A stretch of 64,000 bases of DNA from Nocardia caishijiensis NBRC 108228 (GTDB taxonomy: Bacteria; Actinomycetota; Actinomycetes; Mycobacteriales; Mycobacteriaceae): contig NZ_BDBE01000051.1 of NCBI RefSeq assembly GCF_001612825.1, positions 23,144 to 87,143 of the forward strand, in the 5' to 3' direction. Positions 24,128 to 33,670 of this stretch are shown one piece after another (positions within the stretch are counted from its first letter, which is position 1; every line of letters starts with the position of its first letter). The translations under genes and the position numbers were made by a program. Under the pieces are notes generated by a model, which searched no databases, was not told the DNA's origin, and saw only the letters and a program-made list of their open reading frames with translations.

Positions 24128-25867
24128 TCATCGTGTCACACGAAGCATCCGTCCCGCCGACTCGACCGCCGGTCCGGAGCTGCCCGCGTCGGCGACGAAG
24201 ACCGCGAAGGCGAGGTCGTCGCGGATCCCGACGAACCAGCCGTGCGCGTGCTGGTCGTCCAGATACTCCGCGGTACCGGTCTTGCCGAGCAGACCGGGGA
24301 TGTCGCGCAGAGCGGTGGCGGTTCCGGCGCTCACCGTCTCGGCCATCATGGCCTCCACCTGCGCTGTCACCGCGACGGGCACCGGTTCGGCCTGGCGGTC
24401 GGCGGTGCCGGGACGGCCCGCGACCACCGACGGGGCGGGGGCGCTCCCCCGGGCCAGCGAGGCGGCGACCAGGGCCATCCCGAACGGTGACGCCGTCACG
24501 GTGCCCTGCCCGATGCTCGCCTCCACCTGCTGCGCCGGATTCCGGGCGGCGGGCACCTTCCCCGTGACGGTCGTCAAGCCGGGTGTCACATAGTCCACGC
24601 CGAGACCGAGCTGTGCGGCGGCCTCGGTGAGCCCGTCGGCGGGCAGACGCACCCCGAGCGACGCCATCGTCGTATTGCAGGATCGGGCGAAGGCGGTGTG
24701 CAGCGCGACGTCGCCGAGGTCGAAACCGTCGTCGTTGGGGATGGTCCGGCCCTCGATGGTGGCGCGCCCCGGGCACGGCAGCACGGTGTCGGCGGTGACG
24801 CCGCCCGCCTGCAGCGCGGCCGACACCGTCACGGTCTTGAAGGTCGAACCCGGCGGGTAGAGGCCGGTGAGCGCGATCGGTCCCTGCGCGTCGGCCGGTG
24901 CGTTCTGCGCGACGGCGAGGACCTCGCCGGTGGAGGGTCGCAGCGCCACGATCGCGGCGGGCGTCGGCACCGGTGCCAGTGCGCCTTCGGCGGCGTTCTG
25001 TAGGTCGATGTCGAGGGTGGTGGCGATGTCGGTGGTCGCGGTGGCGTCGGGACCGGCGATGCGCTGGGTGCCCGAGGGCGTGTGGGCGCGTACCGCCCAG
25101 CCCGCGGCGTCGTCGGCCTGGTGCTGCCAGAGTTCGGTGAGCCCGGCCAGCGTCGGTGCGGCGAGGGTCTTGTCGACGGTCAGCAGTCTCGGCTGCGGCG
25201 CGAGGGTCACCCCGCGCAGTCCGGTCAGCGCGTCACGGACCGGCGCGATGTCGGCCTCACGCAGCGCGACGGCGGTGATCGGTTTGCCCTGCGCCGCACC
25301 GAGATCCGCGCTCAAGGTGGCCTCGGTGACGCCGTGTGGCGCGAGCGCGGCGGCCACGGCGGGCAGGTCGGCGTCGGGGGCGATGGTCACCAGGGTCACC
25401 ACCTGCTCGGTCATCAGCTCGCCGCCGCTCGCGTCGAGCACGCGGGCGGGTTTCGGCGGGACCGGGCTGTAGCTGAGCGGTCCGAGCTCGAGGCCGGGCG
25501 CCACGGTCGCCGGGTTCCAGTCGATCTTCCAGTCGTTCTCGTCGGCGGTTCCGGTGCTGGTGTAGGTCCATTCGTCCTGGCCGCCGGTGCCGAGCTTCCA
25601 GGTGGATTCGAGGGTGAAGCTCGCCTCGTCGGTGGCGCTCACCCGCACGGTGTCGTTCGTGCCGAGGTTCTCGAACAGGGTGGTCAGCGTCTGGCGGGCC
25701 TGGTCGGGCGCGTCGGTGAGGGCCGCGGCGGCGGCCGCGTCACCGCTGCTCAGGGCCTGGGCGAAAGACTCGGCCACGGTCTGTGGCTGGTCCGGGCCGG
25801 ACGAGCACGCGAGGGGCACGACAGCGAGCGCGACGAGCAGGACCGATGCCTTGCGGGGGATGCGCAC
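24128..25867 (-). CDS. Penicillin-binding lipoprotein (class B transpeptidase, PBP-lipo type)
   Basis: 579 residues from GTG 25867. Lipoprotein signal with Cys21 (VVPLACSS); an NTF2-like MecA_N domain at about 28-130; dimer/linker region; transpeptidase domain from about 290. Active-site motifs are complete: S341 in STFK, SCN at 396-398 and KTGTAE from K529. It cross-links peptidoglycan outside the membrane. It corresponds to the mycobacterial PBP-lipo (Rv2864c, from memory), a division-related enzyme. Stop is 88 bp from the kinase gene. Confidence 0.9.
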   Translation of the reverse strand: MRIPRKASVLLVALAVVPLACSSGPDQPQTVAESFAQALSSGDAAAAAALTDAPDQARQTLTTLFENLGTNDTVRVSATDEASFTLESTWKLGTGGQDEWTYTSTGTADENDWKIDWNPATVAPGLELGPLSYSPVPPKPARVLDASGGELMTEQVVTLVTIAPDADLPAVAAALAPHGVTEATLSADLGAAQGKPITAVALREADIAPVRDALTGLRGVTLAPQPRLLTVDKTLAAPTLAGLTELWQHQADDAAGWAVRAHTPSGTQRIAGPDATATTDIATTLDIDLQNAAEGALAPVPTPAAIVALRPSTGEVLAVAQNAPADAQGPIALTGLYPPGSTFKTVTVSAALQAGGVTADTVLPCPGRATIEGRTIPNDDGFDLGDVALHTAFARSCNTTMASLGVRLPADGLTEAAAQLGLGVDYVTPGLTTVTGKVPAARNPAQQVEASIGQGTVTASPFGMALVAASLARGSAPAPSVVAGRPGTADRQAEPVPVAVTAQVEAMMAETVSAGTATALRDIPGLLGKTGTAEYLDDQHAHGWFVGIRDDLAFAVFVADAGSSGPAVESAGRMLRVTR

Positions 25868-25913
25868 GGGTCCGAGGGTAGCCGGACGCGGAGCGCGCGT
25901 GGTGATCTCGCTC

Positions 25914-28016
25914 TCACCACCAGCCGGTGACGGCGGCGATCTGACGCCCGAGTTCGGGGGCGAGCGACCGGGAGTAGCTGGCGGTGAGGTGGTGTTCGTC
26001 GCGATAGATCAGCACGTTGCCCTCCACGACCCGGCAGCGTTGCGGGCGGCACACGGCGTCGGACAGGTCGAGCAGGTAGATGTTCGGATACCCGGCCGCG
26101 GGGGCGGCGGCGGGATCCACGGCGTCGAGGGCCTCGCTGCGATCCATACCGCAGCTGTCGGGATCGCCGCGATGGGCGAGACAGTCCGGGGCACGGTAGA
26201 ACACCCCGTCGCGACGCAGGCGCGGTGTGTCGCGCAGGGCGAGCACGTTGAGCCCGCGATCCTGCAGGGCCGACCACACCTCGAGGTATTCACCGGGCAC
26301 TTCGTCGCCGGGAGCGTCCTGGCGGTAGCGGGTCGAGAGGGTGACCACCCACTCCGGCTGCTCGGCCGCCAGCCGGTCGAGCACCTCCACCGACCACTCG
26401 TGGCATTCGGGGAAGGGCCATTCGGCGTAGGACGGCTCGTCGACCAACACCAGCGGGCACCCTTCCTTGAGGTAGGACACCACCCGGAATCCGTGTTCGG
26501 CGCCGAGGACCTCGAGGGCGGGCAGCCAGTGTTCGGAATGGGACCCGCCGACCAGCGCGATCGACCGGGTGGCGTCCGGGTCGCCGTAGACGCAGGTGCG
26601 GACCTCGCGGTTGGGCGTGATGCAGCCGTCGGTGGTCGGCGAGGGGGTGTCGACGTGACCTTCGAACACGGTGGGGCGCATGGGCGACTTGGCGAATTCG
26701 GCACCGGAGAGCAGTGCGGTGGCTCCTGGATAGCGCAGGCTGTCGAGGTCGCGGGGCGGCACGGCCGGATTGGCGAGCAGCACCATCTGCCAGCCGAGGG
26801 CCGACGCGAGCACCGCGACGGTGAGCGCCCCGACGAGGGTGCCGGTGGCCTTGTGCGGTGGTGTCTGCTGACCGCGCGGAGCCATGCGCAGCGGTGCCTC
26901 GATCCAGCGCGCGGTGGCGTAGGCGGGAATCAGCGAGACACCGATCACCACGAGGCCGTCGACGACACCGGCGTCGGTGCGCCCGGTCTCCCCGAGGTAG
27001 AAGATGAGGATCGGCCAGTGCCACAGGTACAGCGGGTAGGCCATCGCGCCCAGTTCGGTACACACCCGCCCCGACAGGATCCGGCTCGCGGTTCCCGGTG
27101 TGGTGTCCGATCCGAACCCGGCGGCGATCACCAGGCACGCGGCCGTCACCGGCCACAGGGCGGCCATGCCGGGGAACTGGGTGGCACCGTCGAAGAGCGG
27201 ACCGCACGCGAAGACCATCACCAGCCCGACCGCCGCCGCCAGGCCGCGCAGCCGGGCCGGTAGGCGCAGCCAGGGCGCGGCGACGGCGAGGACCGCACCG
27301 GCGAGGAGTTCCCAGCCGCGCGCGACAGTGTCGTAGTACGTCCAGGCCTGATGGTGTCCGGTGCCGGTCGTGGCGTACCAGAAGGAGAGCAGACCGATTC
27401 CGGTCAGGACCGCGACGAGTGTCGCGCGATCGGCCCTGCCCCGACGACGCAACCACGCCCAGCCCGCCAGGATCGCGAAGATCGCCAGGTAGAACTGCCC
27501 CTGGACCGACATCGACCACAGGTGTTGCAGCGGGCTCACCGTCGGGTCGGGCGCGGTGTAGTCGAGTTCGGCGACGGCCAGGTACCAGTTCTGGACGTAG
27601 AACATCGAGGCGAGGGTCTGGGCCGCCGTCTCCCCGAACAGGGTGTAGGGCCGCAGGGCGATCGTCGCGACCGCGATCGCGGCGAGCACCACGACCAGTG
27701 CCGGGGTCAATCTGCGCAGGGTTCGGCGCGCGGTCTCGGTGGCACTCACCCCACCGCCGCGTTCCACCCCCCGCACGATCGCGCCCGTGAAGAAGAAACC
27801 CGACAGCACGAGGAACACGTCGACGCCGCCGGAGACCCGGCCCGCCCACACATGGAACGCCACGACCAGCGCGATCGCCACACCGCGCAACCCGTCCAGG
27901 TCTGTGCGCCAGCCCGGCCGGGCAGCGGCCCGGCTGGTACGGACCCCCTGCTCCGGCCGACCCGGCAGCGCGACATGAACCTTCGGCACGAACGACCCCA
28001 CTGAATCGGACCCCAC
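25914..28016 (-). CDS. OafA/YrhL-type membrane O-acyltransferase with SGNH domain
   Basis: 700 residues. The acyltransferase-3 domain (about 35-400, ten or more membrane segments) opens with DLDGLRGVAIALVVAFHVW, the conserved R..H pair of the family. The extracytoplasmic SGNH-like domain (about 430-700) has GGSHSEHWLP as block I and DEHHLTASYSRSL as the Asp/His block. Such fusions acetylate cell-surface glycans. GTG 28016 is chosen; internal starts before the first helix are possible. Stop 46 bp from the PBP gene. Confidence 0.87.
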   Translation of the reverse strand: MGSDSVGSFVPKVHVALPGRPEQGVRTSRAAARPGWRTDLDGLRGVAIALVVAFHVWAGRVSGGVDVFLVLSGFFFTGAIVRGVERGGGVSATETARRTLRRLTPALVVVLAAIAVATIALRPYTLFGETAAQTLASMFYVQNWYLAVAELDYTAPDPTVSPLQHLWSMSVQGQFYLAIFAILAGWAWLRRRGRADRATLVAVLTGIGLLSFWYATTGTGHHQAWTYYDTVARGWELLAGAVLAVAAPWLRLPARLRGLAAAVGLVMVFACGPLFDGATQFPGMAALWPVTAACLVIAAGFGSDTTPGTASRILSGRVCTELGAMAYPLYLWHWPILIFYLGETGRTDAGVVDGLVVIGVSLIPAYATARWIEAPLRMAPRGQQTPPHKATGTLVGALTVAVLASALGWQMVLLANPAVPPRDLDSLRYPGATALLSGAEFAKSPMRPTVFEGHVDTPSPTTDGCITPNREVRTCVYGDPDATRSIALVGGSHSEHWLPALEVLGAEHGFRVVSYLKEGCPLVLVDEPSYAEWPFPECHEWSVEVLDRLAAEQPEWVVTLSTRYRQDAPGDEVPGEYLEVWSALQDRGLNVLALRDTPRLRRDGVFYRAPDCLAHRGDPDSCGMDRSEALDAVDPAAAPAAGYPNIYLLDLSDAVCRPQRCRVVEGNVLIYRDEHHLTASYSRSLAPELGRQIAAVTGWW

Positions 28017-28117
28017 CGCAAGATCGGGGTTTTGTTTCCCGGCAAGTAACCATCAATTTGCCGTAGCGACACGAGGGAAGCAAACCGCCGAGCCGTGTCA
28101 GGGGGACCGAAATGAGC

Positions 28118-28975
28118 TCAGTTCGTTCGCCAGGGTGTGGTGACGAGCACGTCCGTGTCGGCGGCGGCGAGTTCGATGTCGAAGACATCGGCCAGCACCT
28201 TCGGCAGGTCCGCGGCATCGAGTTCTCGGCTTTCGCCGGTGCCGTCGGGGTATTCGGTCACCAGGGTGAGGTCGTCGAGCACGTGGTGGACATCGGGATG
28301 GAAGCGCTGCAGGAAGGGGCGCGTGGTGAACGGCGAGTGTGGCGAGGTCGACACGAAATGGTTGCCGACCGCGAAGTCGATACGGTACTGCGGGTTCTCG
28401 GTGAAGGTGTAGCGATCGATCCAGCCGTCACGGCCGAATTGGTGCAGTACCCACAGGTCGTCGCGGTGCTCGAGCCGGAAGCGCCAGTCGCCGATCGTGA
28501 ATTCGCCCGAGCTGTCGACCAGTTCGAACGGCTCGAGCGGGCCGAAGCCGAAGCCGACATCGCAGATCCAGACCCGGCCGTCCTCGGGTGTGGTGACGCG
28601 GAGCAGGGCGTGGGTGGCGGGCCGGATCGACCCGCCCGCCAGCGAACCGTAGGTCACCCGGCCGCTCAGACCCCGCACACCGAACCCGAACCGTTCCAGA
28701 GCCGCGGCGAAGAGGCCGACGTTCTCGTAGCAGTAGCCGCCGCGCGCGTGCCGGACCAGCTTGTGCTGCAGGGATTCCAGGTCGAGCGGGATGCCGCGGC
28801 CGAGGATGATCTCGAGATTCTCGAAGGGGACGGACGTGGTGTGGGCGCGCACCAGGGCACGCAGGGTGGCGACCGAGGCCGTGCGTGGTCCGTCGTAGCC
28901 GATCCGGGCCAGGTAGGCATCCAGATCGAGCTCCTCGCCCAGCCAGCGTGCGTCGCGTCCCGCGTCCTCGGTCAT
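28118..28975 (-). CDS. nat: Arylamine N-acetyltransferase
   Basis: 285 residues. Catalytic triad visible: Cys82 in RGGYCYEN, His122 in PATHALL and Asp139 in WICDVGFG. Transfers acetyl or propionyl from CoA to arylamines or hydrazines; in mycobacteria NAT acetylates isoniazid and lies in a sterol-catabolic operon, which is not the case here. ATG 28975 follows GAGGA. Neighbours are the acyltransferase to the left and the TAXI receptor to the right, no obvious operon. Confidence 0.92.
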   Translation of the reverse strand: MTEDAGRDARWLGEELDLDAYLARIGYDGPRTASVATLRALVRAHTTSVPFENLEIILGRGIPLDLESLQHKLVRHARGGYCYENVGLFAAALERFGFGVRGLSGRVTYGSLAGGSIRPATHALLRVTTPEDGRVWICDVGFGFGPLEPFELVDSSGEFTIGDWRFRLEHRDDLWVLHQFGRDGWIDRYTFTENPQYRIDFAVGNHFVSTSPHSPFTTRPFLQRFHPDVHHVLDDLTLVTEYPDGTGESRELDAADLPKVLADVFDIELAAADTDVLVTTPWRTN

Positions 28976-29122
28976 CGCATCCTCTTTCGTCGGCGTCCGC
29001 TTCGCACAACCGCAGGTCCGCACGGGTTGTTCCCAGCACGCGCACGGTCCCCGGCACCGCTGTCGGGCAGGTGACGGGGACCGTGGCACCCGCGTGTCGG
29101 GCGCGGGTGGCGTCGGGCGAGG

Positions 29123-30112
29123 TCAGCCTAGGGCGACCTCGGAGCCGCGGTGCAGCGGCACCGGCGCGGTCTTGCTCGCGGTGTCGGCATTGATGCCCTT
29201 GGCGGCCGGATTCGCCTGCTCGAGTTGGGGTTTGCGGTCGAGCAGGGTCTTGGTGAGGACGCAGGCGAGGTTCGCGTCGAGGTCGTCGCGGACCACGAGC
29301 AGGTTGGGTACGACGACGGTCGGCACGTCGGCACTCAGGCCGTAGGTCGCGGCCGGGATCGAACCGGCCTCGTAGACCGGGTTGGTCTCCTTCAGCTTCG
29401 GCAACGCGCCCGTGATGTCGAGGAACCTGACCTTGTCCTTCGCGGTGGTGAACAGGTCGGTGACACCGGGCGTCGGCAGGCCGCCGGACCAGAACATGGC
29501 GTCGATCGAGCCGTCCTTCAGCCCGTCGACGGTCTTGGTGAGGTCGAGACGCTGGGCGGAGATGTCGGTGTCGGGGTCGAGGCCCGAGGCCTGCAGAACA
29601 CGCTGGGCGATCACCTCGGTGCCCGATTTGGGCGAGCCGGTGGAGACGCGCTTGCCACGCAGGTCGGTGAGGGAGTTGATGCCGGCGTCGGCGCGCACGA
29701 TCACCTGGGTGTAGTTGTCGTAAAGCCGGGCCAGCGCGCGGACGGGCTGGGCGCTGGTGAAGCTGCCCTTGCCCTGCACCGCGTCGGCGGCGGAGTCGGC
29801 CAGCGAGAAACCCACCTGATAGGTGCCGCCGACCACCTGCTGGATGTTCTGCACCGAGGCACCGGTCTCGGCGGCGGTGGCCTTGACCTTGCCGTCGGTG
29901 GCCGCCGAGATCTGTTCGGCGTAAGCGTTGCCGAGCGCGAAGTACACACCGGTCGCGTTGCCGGTGGCGATGCCGATCCTGGTGTCCTGCTTCACCTCAC
30001 AGCTCACCTCGCCACCCGCATCGGCCGTCGGCGCGTCCTGTCTGCCGCCGCAGCCCGTGAGCAGGGCGGCGGCGGTGCTCGCCGCGACGACGATGCCAAG
30101 CGTTCTGATCAT
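29123..30112 (-). CDS. TRAP transporter solute receptor, TAXI family (lipoprotein)
   Basis: 329 residues. Lipoprotein signal AAALLTGCGG. The TAXI-type core follows: RIGIATGNATGVYFALGNAYAEQI, ETGASVQNIQQVVGG, and the ligand region DAMFWSGGLPTPGV. It would deliver a carboxylic acid to the fused permease encoded directly upstream (41-bp gap). ATG 30112 has GAGG upstream. Ligands of TAXI receptors are mostly unknown; glutamate/glutamine-like ones have been reported. Confidence 0.9.
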   Translation of the reverse strand: MIRTLGIVVAASTAAALLTGCGGRQDAPTADAGGEVSCEVKQDTRIGIATGNATGVYFALGNAYAEQISAATDGKVKATAAETGASVQNIQQVVGGTYQVGFSLADSAADAVQGKGSFTSAQPVRALARLYDNYTQVIVRADAGINSLTDLRGKRVSTGSPKSGTEVIAQRVLQASGLDPDTDISAQRLDLTKTVDGLKDGSIDAMFWSGGLPTPGVTDLFTTAKDKVRFLDITGALPKLKETNPVYEAGSIPAATYGLSADVPTVVVPNLLVVRDDLDANLACVLTKTLLDRKPQLEQANPAAKGINADTASKTAPVPLHRGSEVALG

Positions 30113-30153
30113 GACGACCTCTTTCCTCGACGGCGACGCCGCCTGTTGACCGA

Positions 30154-32346
30154 TCACGGTGTGCCCGTGGCTTTCCGATGACGCACGCGGTCGACCACCC
30201 CGGCCGCCACGGCGACGGCGAGCACTCCGAGCCCGATCGCCGTCGCCGTGGGATGCGGGTAGAGCAGGGTGAGACCGGCGGCGCCCGCGAGCACGCGCGG
30301 CACCGTCCCCACCGCGCCGACGCCGAGAATCCAGCCGCCGGTCGCGACCGCCAAGGCCGCCACCCCCACGCACGCGGCCGCACTCACCCACAGCACGTCG
30401 AGCAGCGCACCGCGACCGAGCAGGTGCTGTCCGGAGTCGGTGAGCACGAACATCAGCGGCACGAGGAACGCCGGTAGTGCGTAGCGCAACGCCGACCACA
30501 TCGTCGGCATGGCCTTCGCCCCGGTGACGGCGGCGGCGCCGACAGCGGCCAGCGCGGTCGGCGGGGTCACCTCCGAGAGCACCGAGAAGTAGAAGACGAA
30601 CATGGCGGCAGCGGGCGCGGCCACGTGCAGATCGAGCAGGGCGGGCCCGATGATGACCCAGCCGATCACGAACGACGCCGTCACCGGGACCGCGAGACCG
30701 AGCAGCGACAGCGCGATCGCCGCGAGCAGCGCGGTGGTGGCGAGGACGACGGCGGGGTCGTCGGAGAGCACCGAGCCCGCCCGCACCAGCAGCGAAGCCA
30801 GTTGGGCGCCGAGGCCGGTCTTGGTTGTCATCGCGGTGATCACGCCCGCCGCGGCGCACACGGCGACTACCGGTAGTGCCGAGCGCATGCCGAGCGAGAG
30901 CGCACGCAATGCTTCGAACACGAACCGGCCCAGAGCGTTTCGCGACCATGCGCGGTCGGCTGTCTTCGGAGCGGTGCCCGCCGTCGGATCGGTCTTCGAC
31001 CCTTCAGCTGTCGACGATTCCGTGGTCGACGATGCCGGTGCCGATCCGTCGGTTGTCGATGCTTCGGTTGTCGGTGCTTCGGTCCGAGCCCGCAGCAGCC
31101 GATCCGGGATCGCCAGGATCAGGGCGAGAGCCGTCGCGTAGACGACGGCCCGGGTGGCGCTCACTCCAGCGAGCAGGAGCACCACGATGACGATCAGCGA
31201 CGAGAAGTGATACCCGAAGCGCCCTAGCAGTTTCCACCATGGCGTCGGCAGCGGGCCGTCGGCAAGGTCGGCCGGTGCGCGGCCTTCGGCGTGGATGCGG
31301 CGGGCATCGATCTCCACCGACAGCAGGATGCCGAGGTAGTACAGCAGCGTCGGGATCAGGGCCCAGCCGAGTACGGTCACATACGACACGTCGAGGTACT
31401 CGGCGACGATGAACGCGGCCACCCCGAGCGTCGGCGGGGAGAGGATCGCGCCGACGCCCGCCGCGGCGAGCATGCCGCCCGCCTGCTCCGGCCGGTACCC
31501 TGCCCGTTTCAGGATCGGCCAGGTGACCGCGCCGGTGCTCACGGCCGTCGCCGTGCCCGATCCCGACACGGTGCCGAGCAGGAACCCTGATGCCACCGCC
31601 GTGCGCCCGGCCGCACTGTGCGAACGGCGGAACAGCGACACCGACAGGTCGACGAAGAACCGTGCGGCGCCGGAGAATTCGAGCACCGCGCCGTACAGGG
31701 TGAACAGCACGATGTAGCTGGCAGCCACGTCCAGCGGGGTGCCGTAGAACCCGCTGCCCGAGTTGTACAGGGCGTCGACGATCTGGTCGACGTCGAGTCC
31801 GGCGTGCGCGATGGCCCAGTTCTGCGGCAGCAACCCGCCGTAGTAGCCGTAGGCGAGGAACACCAGGCACACGATCGGCAAGATGGCACCCGTTGTGCGC
31901 CTGCACGCCTCGAGCACGAGGACCAGCAGCAGTCCGCCCATCACCACATCGAGCGGGGCGAGCATGCCCTGCCGGTCGAGGAAGGCGTTGTAACCGCCGC
32001 CCGCGTCGCCGAGGGTCAGCGGCAGAATCGGGTACAGGCACACCACCAGCGCGATCGCCGCGAGCACCCAGTCCAGCACCGACGGCGCGTCCGCGCGGTC
32101 CAGCCTGCCCCACCAGGACCGATAGCTCAGATACACCAGTGGCAACGCGACACCGAGGAACACCACGAGGTAGTACTGACTGCCCTGGGCCAGCGGGCGG
32201 AACACCTGCCAGATCGACAGCAGCGCCACCGTGAGCGCGACGAGGCCGACCAGCCTGGCCGGGAATCCGGCGAGGGTTCGTGCGGGGCGTTCCTCGTCGT
32301 CCACGCCCAGTTCAGCCGTGGTGACAACGGGTGGCGCAACGCTCAT
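30154..32346 (-). CDS. TRAP transporter permease, fused small and large subunits (4TM/12TM)
   Basis: 730 residues with some 16 or more hydrophobic segments. It fuses DctQ-like (N-terminal) and DctM-like parts, as is usual with TAXI receptors. DctM features include GTVSGSGTATAVSTGAVTWP and AGVGAILSPPTLGVAAF. Residues about 417-463 are an unusual Thr/Ser/Ala-rich hydrophilic stretch (TEASTTDGSAPASS and the like) between membrane segments. Probably sodium-driven import. ATG 32346 is divergent from the winged-helix gene. Forms a two-gene unit with the receptor. Confidence 0.88.
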   Translation of the reverse strand: MSVAPPVVTTAELGVDDEERPARTLAGFPARLVGLVALTVALLSIWQVFRPLAQGSQYYLVVFLGVALPLVYLSYRSWWGRLDRADAPSVLDWVLAAIALVVCLYPILPLTLGDAGGGYNAFLDRQGMLAPLDVVMGGLLLVLVLEACRRTTGAILPIVCLVFLAYGYYGGLLPQNWAIAHAGLDVDQIVDALYNSGSGFYGTPLDVAASYIVLFTLYGAVLEFSGAARFFVDLSVSLFRRSHSAAGRTAVASGFLLGTVSGSGTATAVSTGAVTWPILKRAGYRPEQAGGMLAAAGVGAILSPPTLGVAAFIVAEYLDVSYVTVLGWALIPTLLYYLGILLSVEIDARRIHAEGRAPADLADGPLPTPWWKLLGRFGYHFSSLIVIVVLLLAGVSATRAVVYATALALILAIPDRLLRARTEAPTTEASTTDGSAPASSTTESSTAEGSKTDPTAGTAPKTADRAWSRNALGRFVFEALRALSLGMRSALPVVAVCAAAGVITAMTTKTGLGAQLASLLVRAGSVLSDDPAVVLATTALLAAIALSLLGLAVPVTASFVIGWVIIGPALLDLHVAAPAAAMFVFYFSVLSEVTPPTALAAVGAAAVTGAKAMPTMWSALRYALPAFLVPLMFVLTDSGQHLLGRGALLDVLWVSAAACVGVAALAVATGGWILGVGAVGTVPRVLAGAAGLTLLYPHPTATAIGLGVLAVAVAAGVVDRVRHRKATGTP

Positions 32347-32454
32347 GTGCGGACGATAGCAACGGGATTCGCACGTCGGAGCGAAAACGGTGACCGGACG
32401 GTCTGCACAAAATGGACACTAAGCGGACGGCCGTTTCGTGTCGGTGGGGCCGCC

Positions 32455-32460
32455 TAGGAT
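32455..32460 (+). promoter_or_regulatory. -10 box TAGGAT with a leaderless start
   Basis: TAGGAT ends 7 bp before the ATG at 32468, and no Shine-Dalgarno sequence lies between. This spacing is typical of leaderless actinobacterial genes. Confidence 0.45.
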
Positions 32461-32467
32461 TCGGCGC

Positions 32468-33640
32468 ATGCTCTCGATCGATAGCGCGCAGCGGCGTGCC
32501 CGCCTGGCGATCCGGCATCGGCTCGCTCCCTCGGCGCGGTCCACCGATCCGGTCGACATCGCCCGGTCGATGGTCGTGCTGCACGCCACCGATCCGGCGA
32601 CGGTGTTCCTGTCGGTCGGCGCGCGCGGTATCGATCTCACCCCGGCGGATGTGGAGAAGGCGCTCTACGGCGATCGCGCCCTGCTGCGCCTGCTCGCCAT
32701 GCGCCGCACCATGTTCGTCGCCCCCACCGAACTGCTGCCGGTGCTGCAGGCCTCCACCTGCGACGCGCTGGCGCTCAAGCAGCGCCGCGCCTACGGCCGG
32801 TATCTCGAGCAGGCCGGGATCGGCGACGTGGACACCTGGTTACGCGAGGTGGAGGCCGAGACCCACGCGGCGCTCCTGGCGCGTGGCGCGGCCACCGGCG
32901 CCCAGCTGGGCAGGGACGTCCCCCGGCTGCAGACCAAGGTCGACACCGCGCCCGGCAAGTCGTATTCCAAGCCGACGAGCATCACCACCTGGGTTCTGGT
33001 GATCCTCGGCGCCGAGGGCCGCATCGTGCGCGGCCGCCCCAACGGCGGTTGGACGAGCAGTCAGTACACCTGGGCACCGGTGGAAACCTGGCTCCCCGAA
33101 GGCTTCACACCGATGTCCGCCGAACAGGCTCGCACCGAACTCGTTCGCCGGTGGCTCCACGTCTTCGGCCCGGCCCCCGTCGGCGACCTCAAATGGTGGA
33201 CCGGCTGGACCACGAGCGATGTACGAAAAGCCCTGGCCCCCTTGGATATCACCGACGTCGACCTCGACGGCACCCCCGGCGTCGTCCTCACCGACGACCT
33301 CGACCCGGTGCCCACCCCCGAACCCTGGGCCGCGCTCCTGCCAGCCCTCGACCCCACCCCCATGGGCTGGCAGTCCCGCGACTGGTTCCTCGGCCCCCAC
33401 GCCGCCGCCCTCTTCGACACCAACGGCAATATCGGCCCCTCCATCTGGGCCGACGGCCGCATCGTCGGCGGATGGGCCCAACGCGCCGACGGCGAGGTGG
33501 TCACCCGCCTCCTCGAAGACGTCACCCCGGAAACCCGGAAGCTCATCGACACCGAAATCGAGCGCACCACAACCTGGTTCGGCGATACCCGTGCCATACC
33601 CCGCTTCCGCACCCCGCTGCAACGCGAACTCACCGCCTGA
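32468..33640 (+). CDS. Winged-helix DNA-binding protein, HTH_42 (AlkZ/YcaQ-like) family
   Basis: 390 residues. It shows the family's course: an N-terminal helical region with SMVVLHATDPATVFLSVGAR, TMFVAPTELLPVL, a central GRDVPRLQTKV helix-turn-helix part, and the C-terminal VGGWAQRADGEVVTRLL. In the DNA glycosylase AlkZ the catalytic pair is QxQ; the corresponding place here appears to be H-A-T, so glycosylase activity is doubtful. Predicted cytoplasmic DNA-binding protein. ATG 32468 is supported by the -10 box. Confidence 0.8.
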   Translation: MLSIDSAQRRARLAIRHRLAPSARSTDPVDIARSMVVLHATDPATVFLSVGARGIDLTPADVEKALYGDRALLRLLAMRRTMFVAPTELLPVLQASTCDALALKQRRAYGRYLEQAGIGDVDTWLREVEAETHAALLARGAATGAQLGRDVPRLQTKVDTAPGKSYSKPTSITTWVLVILGAEGRIVRGRPNGGWTSSQYTWAPVETWLPEGFTPMSAEQARTELVRRWLHVFGPAPVGDLKWWTGWTTSDVRKALAPLDITDVDLDGTPGVVLTDDLDPVPTPEPWAALLPALDPTPMGWQSRDWFLGPHAAALFDTNGNIGPSIWADGRIVGGWAQRADGEVVTRLLEDVTPETRKLIDTEIERTTTWFGDTRAIPRFRTPLQRELTA

Positions 33641-33670
33641 ATCCACATCCGCCCGGACCAGCGGCCGAAA

